Shown here piece after piece: positions 6,270 through 10,544 of a DNA stretch of 10,544 nt; the first letter of the stretch is position 1; the number at the start of each line of letters is the position of its first letter. Where the stretch lies: positions 1 through 10,544 of the forward strand of contig JAKBQO010000043.1 in assembly GCA_021835185.1 (NCBI GenBank), in the 5' to 3' direction. The stretch is from Thermoplasmata archaeon (GTDB lineage Archaea > Thermoplasmatota > Thermoplasmata > Thermoplasmatales > Thermoplasmataceae). The position numbers and the translations under genes are program-made. A model generated the notes under the pieces. It ran no database searches and was not told the origin of the DNA. It worked only from the letters and a program-made list of their open reading frames with translations.

Positions 6270-6276
6270 AAAAAAA
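6270..6276 (-). terminator. T-run terminator of the glutamate synthase operon
   Basis: A T7 run on the minus strand lies 38 bases after the amidotransferase stop at 6314, inside an AT-rich spacer and before the amt promoter. There is no stable stem, as expected for archaeal oligo-T termination. Confidence 0.4.
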
Positions 6277-6313
6277 TTAAATATTTTCTATAAAACGTAT
6301 GAATCCATGCCAT

Positions 6314-8209
6314 TCAGTAACGTGGTGTAATTACTGTAAACACTGAGTTTAAATACTTAATATTGTTAGTTCCCATTACACTGTCAAAATCCAGAACCAA
6401 TTTTTTTATTTCGGATAATTCATCTGAATTTAGTTTTCTGTATTCATATTCTGGTATTTCATGCTTGCTTAAGAGTTTCTCAACGTATTTTTTTGCCTCC
6501 TCCGGTGCCTTTTCCACTATGTCTATGATATTTTTATTTTTCATTGAGTCATAAAAATTCCTGTCTATTAATGAATTGCCTAATAGGGCTTTTAGCATAT
6601 TTTTTACCACGTAATCCGGTGGCTGCATGCCAATAGAGCTTTTCTTTATTTTTTTTCTTATTAATATTTTACCGCCAATCATGCCCGAACCGATATATTT
6701 GCCTGTATATGCATTATTGTTGGTAAATGATAATATTAAACCGCCTGACATATATTCTCCTAAATAATCCGCGAAACCTCCATTTATTACCATTTCAGGC
6801 TTAAAATCCTTATATGCCCGCATCTGTATGCCTGACCTGTTTCCCACATTGCCAAGAACATAAATTCTGCCATTCTGGAAGGCCTGTCCGAAGACGTCCC
6901 CTGCATTGCCATGGATTCTAACAGAGCCACCGGTCATTGTGTCACAGCAATCGTCTGCCACATTGCCATAAACGTCAACATCATTATTGTGGTTGAGGTT
7001 CATCAGGCAGTTCCCGGGGTTTCCATATAATTTTAAATGCTTATTTCCAGCTGGAAACTTAATTCCTATATATCTGTGGCCCAAAATATTTGATACAGTT
7101 ATATTATTTTTATTTGATTTTAAAATGTAGTCATCAAGTTCGTTATATTTTATGCCCGACGCATCTATATCAAAATCGTCTGTAAAGAATACGAAGTCTT
7201 TTACTTTATGCCTCACACCATAATTTATAATTCCATTTTTCATTGATGCTATAAAATAAGAACCGGGTTCCATGGGCCATACCGTGGCATTTTTAGTCAT
7301 ATTCCTAATCTGGTTCTCCTCACTTGCTATGTAATAATTATTTTGATCAGTGCCTATTATTACCGGCCTTAGCTTAGTTTTATCGGTCATGCATATCATG
7401 TAAAGGTCATCGCCAGTATCATAGCCTATTATCAATGTGTAAGGGCCATCCAGAACTGCTCCACGGTATTCATATTTTATTTTTGGGTCATCACAGTTGT
7501 TTGAAAGTATTTTGATTGTGGTTTCGAGATCAAACTCCTTGAGAAGTTCCCTGAATAAATAGGCTATAACCTCACTATCTGTGCCAACAAAGCTTTTGAT
7601 TCCCCGGGAAATTAAAAACTCTCTATTTGCACCAAAGGAGCTTATATCACCATTATGCACTATTGCAATGTTATATGATGAAAATGGATGAGACCAGTAG
7701 GGATAATTCCCCGGAGAATTTGTTGGCTGCCTTGTATGTGCCAGCCACATATCTGTATATTTTTCCTGCACGTTATATGATGTGGCAACATCCAGAGGAT
7801 AGCCAACGCCCTTATAGACATTAAGAGATTTCCCGGCGCTGTAAACACGGCCATCTCTATTAAGCCAGAGTTCCTCATTGATTTTATCCAGAACCTCATC
7901 GTTATTTTCTAGTGTTACATTAAAACAGTAACTTTTCGTATTCCCGGCGTCTTCCACGGTTATTTCTTCTGGAAATATATTCCTTTTATTAAATATGCTT
8001 TTTATATCTTCTTCACTGCCATCGTAAAAGGTTTTTATCATGTAATAATTATTGTCCGTCAGATCAAATGAAGCGTATCCAGAACCTTTATTACTTCCCC
8101 TGTATCTTATAAGTTCCAGGGAATCGACGACATCCTTACCGCTTATTTTTTCTGCCTCAAATTTTCTCAAAACTCCGAATAATCCACAGCTCGATGGTGA
8201 ATAATTCAT
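6314..8209 (-). CDS. Glutamate synthase subunit: class II glutamine amidotransferase fused to GXGXG domain
   Basis: A 631-residue protein. Residues ~8-335 are a class II (Ntn-type) amidotransferase that hydrolyses glutamine and delivers ammonia to the synthase subunit. C8 in SSCGLFGVL is the expected N-terminal nucleophile after removal of a 7-residue leader. RYRG (35-38), HTRQPTNSPGNYPYWSHPF (158-176), VHNGDISSFGANREFL (184-199) and GTDSE (209-213) are GltS-type active-site segments. Residues ~380-520 are the right-handed helix GXGXG domain, with repeated NxG/GNxG turns (LYGNPGN, VYGNVADDCCDTMTGG, IHGNAGD, VLGNVGNRSG). The last ~105 residues are mostly helical and charged. Canonical GltB has both domains in one chain, but with the central and FMN domains between them. 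The start overlaps the FMN-subunit stop by 4 bases (ATGA), with GGAGG ten bases upstream. An N-methylglutamate synthase-like role is a less likely alternative. Confidence 0.9.
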   Translation of the reverse strand: MNYSPSSCGLFGVLRKFEAEKISGKDVVDSLELIRYRGSNKGSGYASFDLTDNNYYMIKTFYDGSEEDIKSIFNKRNIFPEEITVEDAGNTKSYCFNVTLENNDEVLDKINEELWLNRDGRVYSAGKSLNVYKGVGYPLDVATSYNVQEKYTDMWLAHTRQPTNSPGNYPYWSHPFSSYNIAIVHNGDISSFGANREFLISRGIKSFVGTDSEVIAYLFRELLKEFDLETTIKILSNNCDDPKIKYEYRGAVLDGPYTLIIGYDTGDDLYMICMTDKTKLRPVIIGTDQNNYYIASEENQIRNMTKNATVWPMEPGSYFIASMKNGIINYGVRHKVKDFVFFTDDFDIDASGIKYNELDDYILKSNKNNITVSNILGHRYIGIKFPAGNKHLKLYGNPGNCLMNLNHNNDVDVYGNVADDCCDTMTGGSVRIHGNAGDVFGQAFQNGRIYVLGNVGNRSGIQMRAYKDFKPEMVINGGFADYLGEYMSGGLILSFTNNNAYTGKYIGSGMIGGKILIRKKIKKSSIGMQPPDYVVKNMLKALLGNSLIDRNFYDSMKNKNIIDIVEKAPEEAKKYVEKLLSKHEIPEYEYRKLNSDELSEIKKLVLDFDSVMGTNNIKYLNSVFTVITPRY

Positions 8210-10284
8210 AATGAACCAGCCTCCGGAACATTTATTCTTTCTTCCAGTTCCTCATCCATGTTTACAGCCCTCAGCAATTCCCTGTTTCCAGTGATAGAAT
8301 ACTGCAAATTTGATACTCCCATTGCGCCAGAAATTAATGCAAGTTCCCTCTTAATAATGAGCAGAAAATTAAGGGCTTTTTGATTCAGGTTTGTGTAGTT
8401 GTTGGCAAGTGAATCGCTGAAAATGTCTGCATTTAAAATAACTGAATCAGCTCCAAGGGCCAGATATTTGATTATATCCCCAGAATTCTTAAATTTTGAT
8501 ATATATGCCATTATATCATATTGATACCTGGAACCCACATTTTTGAGTTTCATATCCAGATCGGATAGTTCGATTTCCTGCGAGTCCGATTCACCTATAA
8601 TAAATCCATCCATACCTGGATTTGATTTTTCCCCGAATTTTAAATTTTTTATTCTGTATAAATTCCCATCCCTAATAATAGTTATTTTCTTATAATTCTT
8701 ATAATATTTCCTGTCAATTACTAAATTGCCCATAAATAAGGATGCCCAGTACAGGGATTCCTTTATATCCTCTCTCTGAGATGAAACATCCAGAATAACC
8801 GGTATAGACATTCTTATTTTTCCATGGGCAAGGTAAAACGTGGTATCTATGTTTTCTCTATAGGGATCTATAGAGGGCCTTGTAACCTGGGCTCCGTCCA
8901 GCCTTATCCAGTCAATTATTCTGCTGGGTTTGACAACATCCGGAGATGTGGTGCTCCCCATGCTTGTAATGGGAACATCGCCCTTAGTAATCATTTCATT
9001 TAAATATTTTCTGTTTGGGGAAAAATTGCCCATATTAGAACTGTGCTTGGAATGCTCTGCATCAATCTTTAGTATATTTCCTGCACCCTTAGAAATGTTT
9101 TTTGCATACAACAAATTCTTCTTCCCAGTTAATTCATCTACAGATTTAAGTCCCAAATTATCAAGAATGTTTGCAAGTTCCAATCTAAAGCCGGTTATAA
9201 AATTAACTATGTTGTTAACTCCGAAATCAATATTATAAACTTTGGTTCCATCGGTCTTATTTGTCAGTGCAGCCGGGCAAAAGCCCAGATTGCATTTTCT
9301 TACCATTATGCATCCCATGGAAATTAACACTGCCGTTCCCATGCTAACGACATCCGCACCCAGGGCGTAGAGTTTTGCGGCATCCAGTGCACCTGTTACT
9401 CTTCCCGCAGCTATAATTTTAAATCCTTCTCTCAGGCCTTCTCTTACCAGAATATCATGAGATGATGCAACTGCGAGTTCTATGGGTATCCCAAGATTAT
9501 CCCTTATCACCTCCGGGGTTGCCCCTGTACCGGCACCCTGGCCATCAATTATTACACCATCCGCTCCAGACCTGGCTATCCCTGTAACTATGTATGGTAT
9601 GTAATTGGTTGCTGCAACCTTTACAAATACGGGCTTGCCGGTAGCAAGTTTTAAAGCTTCAATTCTTTGCGATAGATCCTCTATAGAATAAATATCATGA
9701 TGCGGTGCTGGAGAAATTGCGTCGATGTTTTCTGGTATCCTCCTTGCCGAAGATATTTTTGATGTGACCTTGCTTGCAGGTAGGTGCCCACCTATGCCGG
9801 GTTTAGCTCCCTGGCCTATTTTTATAACTATTCCTGACCCTGCATTGATAGTTTTATAATCAACACCAAATCGTGCAGATGCCCACTGCACATAAATTCT
9901 CTCATAATTCTCAATTTCCGGAAGAAGCCCACCTTCACCAGTGCCTGAAAGAGTTTTTGTAATATCTGCTGCCCTGGCAATTGCTATGTTGGGGTTTCCG
10001 CTTAAGGCACCAAATGACATATCGCCCAAATACAATGGAACAGAAAGTTTTAACCCCATGAGGTCTGTTTCAGTATCTGCCAGTGGATTATCCTTTATAT
10101 TACTGGATAAATTCTTAAAGTAAATATTGTCCAGTATCCTCAAACTAAATTCATCAGGTTGTAGAATATCCAGTGGTTTTCCATCATAGGCGAGTTGCCT
10201 TATGTGGTCAATTATCACCGGAGTCCAAAAATCTTCCTCTTTTTGCCGGGGTATATTAATAAAACTATCGATTATATTAGCCAT
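8206..10284 (-). CDS. gltB: Glutamate synthase FMN/[3Fe-4S] subunit with C-terminal central-like domain
   Basis: A 692-residue protein that converts 2-oxoglutarate plus channelled ammonia to glutamate using FMN and reducing power. Residues ~75-400 are the FMN TIM-barrel: GDMSFGALSGNP, TGEGGLLPE, KIGQGAKPGIGGHLP, ISPAPHHDIYSIEDL, IIDGQGAGTGATP and AAGRVTGALDAAKLYALGAD. C325, C331 and C336 (C-x5-C-x4-C) form the [3Fe-4S] site. Residues ~435-692 contain ITSMGSTTSP and GAQVTRPSIDPYREN, which match the GltB central domain (AQVTNPPIDPxRE), here placed after rather than before the FMN domain. There is no N-terminal ferredoxin domain, so reductant must come from a separate protein. The ATG at 10284 is chosen; an in-frame TTG at 10290 is possible, because the TATA box lies ~28 bases from it and ~34 from the ATG. 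It is the first gene of the operon. Confidence 0.9.
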   Translation of the reverse strand: MANIIDSFINIPRQKEEDFWTPVIIDHIRQLAYDGKPLDILQPDEFSLRILDNIYFKNLSSNIKDNPLADTETDLMGLKLSVPLYLGDMSFGALSGNPNIAIARAADITKTLSGTGEGGLLPEIENYERIYVQWASARFGVDYKTINAGSGIVIKIGQGAKPGIGGHLPASKVTSKISSARRIPENIDAISPAPHHDIYSIEDLSQRIEALKLATGKPVFVKVAATNYIPYIVTGIARSGADGVIIDGQGAGTGATPEVIRDNLGIPIELAVASSHDILVREGLREGFKIIAAGRVTGALDAAKLYALGADVVSMGTAVLISMGCIMVRKCNLGFCPAALTNKTDGTKVYNIDFGVNNIVNFITGFRLELANILDNLGLKSVDELTGKKNLLYAKNISKGAGNILKIDAEHSKHSSNMGNFSPNRKYLNEMITKGDVPITSMGSTTSPDVVKPSRIIDWIRLDGAQVTRPSIDPYRENIDTTFYLAHGKIRMSIPVILDVSSQREDIKESLYWASLFMGNLVIDRKYYKNYKKITIIRDGNLYRIKNLKFGEKSNPGMDGFIIGESDSQEIELSDLDMKLKNVGSRYQYDIMAYISKFKNSGDIIKYLALGADSVILNADIFSDSLANNYTNLNQKALNFLLIIKRELALISGAMGVSNLQYSITGNRELLRAVNMDEELEERINVPEAGSL

Positions 10285-10314
10285 AAGCAATACGATAGAG
10301 TATGTCTATCTATC

Positions 10315-10322
10315 TATATATA
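10315..10322 (-). promoter_or_regulatory. TATA box of the glutamate synthase operon
   Basis: Minus strand TATATATA, preceded by AAAAAA, is centred ~34 bases before the ATG at 10284. A TATC/TCTA microsatellite-like run lies between the box and the gene. Transcription would start near 10290-10293, giving a leader of a few bases or, if TTG is used, none. Confidence 0.55.
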
Positions 10323-10336
10323 TTTTTTGACAAAAA

Positions 10337-10400
10337 TGAAGTTATGAACTTTACAAAAGTATTATTAACAGTTCACGTTCATTGCCCTGGTGAAGTTATG
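10337..10400. promoter_or_regulatory. Candidate operator: palindrome and 10-bp direct repeat between divergent promoters
   Basis: TGAAGTTATG occurs exactly at 10337-10346 and again at 10391-10400, starts 54 bases apart (about five helical turns). The first copy overlaps the palindrome AAGTTATGAACTT (10339-10351; 5-bp arms, 3-base spacer). It lies ~15 bases upstream of the glutamate synthase TATA box, and the second copy is ~43 bases upstream of the divergent TATA box. This suits an operator, but short AT-rich repeats also arise by chance. Confidence 0.35.
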
Positions 10401-10443
10401 GTTAAAATCGTTATACACAGGTAATCAGTAAATATTTACAGGG

Positions 10444-10453
10444 TTATATAAAT
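10444..10453 (+). promoter_or_regulatory. TATA box of the divergent gene at the right edge
   Basis: TTATATAAAT on the plus strand is close to the archaeal consensus. Transcription should start around 10473-10477, ahead of the ATG codons at 10482, 10511 and 10526. Confidence 0.55.
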
Positions 10454-10510
10454 ATTAATCACTGGAAAACATTTTAAGCGTATGATGATATTACTGTATT
10501 AATTCCCAGA

Positions 10511-10544
10511 ATGAGGCGCACAAAAATGATACAGGAGAAAACAT
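10511..10544 (+). CDS. Start of a divergent gene (partial, unidentified)
   Basis: The frame from ATG 10511 (MRRTKMIQEKT) stays open to the window end. The in-frame ATG at 10526 has GAGG ten bases upstream and may be the true start. A good TATA box precedes both by 60-80 bases. Only 6-11 residues are visible, so no function can be given. It is divergent from the glutamate synthase operon and shares its upstream region, which makes a linked regulator possible but unproven. Confidence 0.35.
   Translation, partial: MRRTKMIQEKT

Noticed and set aside
10301..10314. TCTA microsatellite near the synthase promoter as a phase-variation tract
   Set aside because: Only about three units; too short to suggest slippage control.

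Overview
The window looks archaeal, most likely from an acidophilic Thermoplasmatales lineage (Ferroplasma or Acidiplasma type). The DNA is AT-rich. Promoters are TATA boxes about 25 bases before start codons, with several probably leaderless genes. The surface protein is dense in N-x-S/T glycosylation sequons. Glutamate synthase is split into archaeal-style pieces. The organism assignment is an inference from these traits, not from a database match.

Left part (1-1500, plus strand). The C-terminal end of a large secreted or surface glycoprotein overlaps by 4 bases a small two-helix membrane protein gene. A module made of the last ~17 codons of the glycoprotein plus the small membrane gene is then repeated in tandem. 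Copy 2 is intact, copy 3 is truncated by an internal deletion, and copy 4 has a one-base frameshift in a poly-A run. This resembles the 'orphan module' layout of polymorphic toxin/immunity loci and is the most unusual part of the window. About 360 bases of convergent, apparently non-coding and possibly degenerate sequence follow.

Middle part (1858-4598, minus strand). A two-gene ABC exporter operon (ABC-2 permease, then an ATPase of the BcrA/LanF type with Glu in place of the Q-loop Gln) has its own leaderless promoter. Upstream of it lies a pirin-family cupin gene.

Right part (4681-10544). Ten perfect copies of a 10-bp A-tract repeat sit directly behind the ammonium transporter gene amt. 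These are probably a serial T-tract terminator, and are predicted to be intrinsically curved. Next comes a two-gene glutamate synthase operon, transcribed in the same direction as amt. The first gene carries the FMN/[3Fe-4S] synthase domain plus a C-terminal domain like the GltB 'central' domain. The second fuses the class II glutamine amidotransferase to the GXGXG domain. The domain order differs from that of the single-chain GltB. With amt they form an ammonia uptake and assimilation cluster. No glutamine synthetase, PII protein, GltD or ferredoxin gene is in view. At the right edge a divergent plus-strand promoter drives a gene that only just begins.
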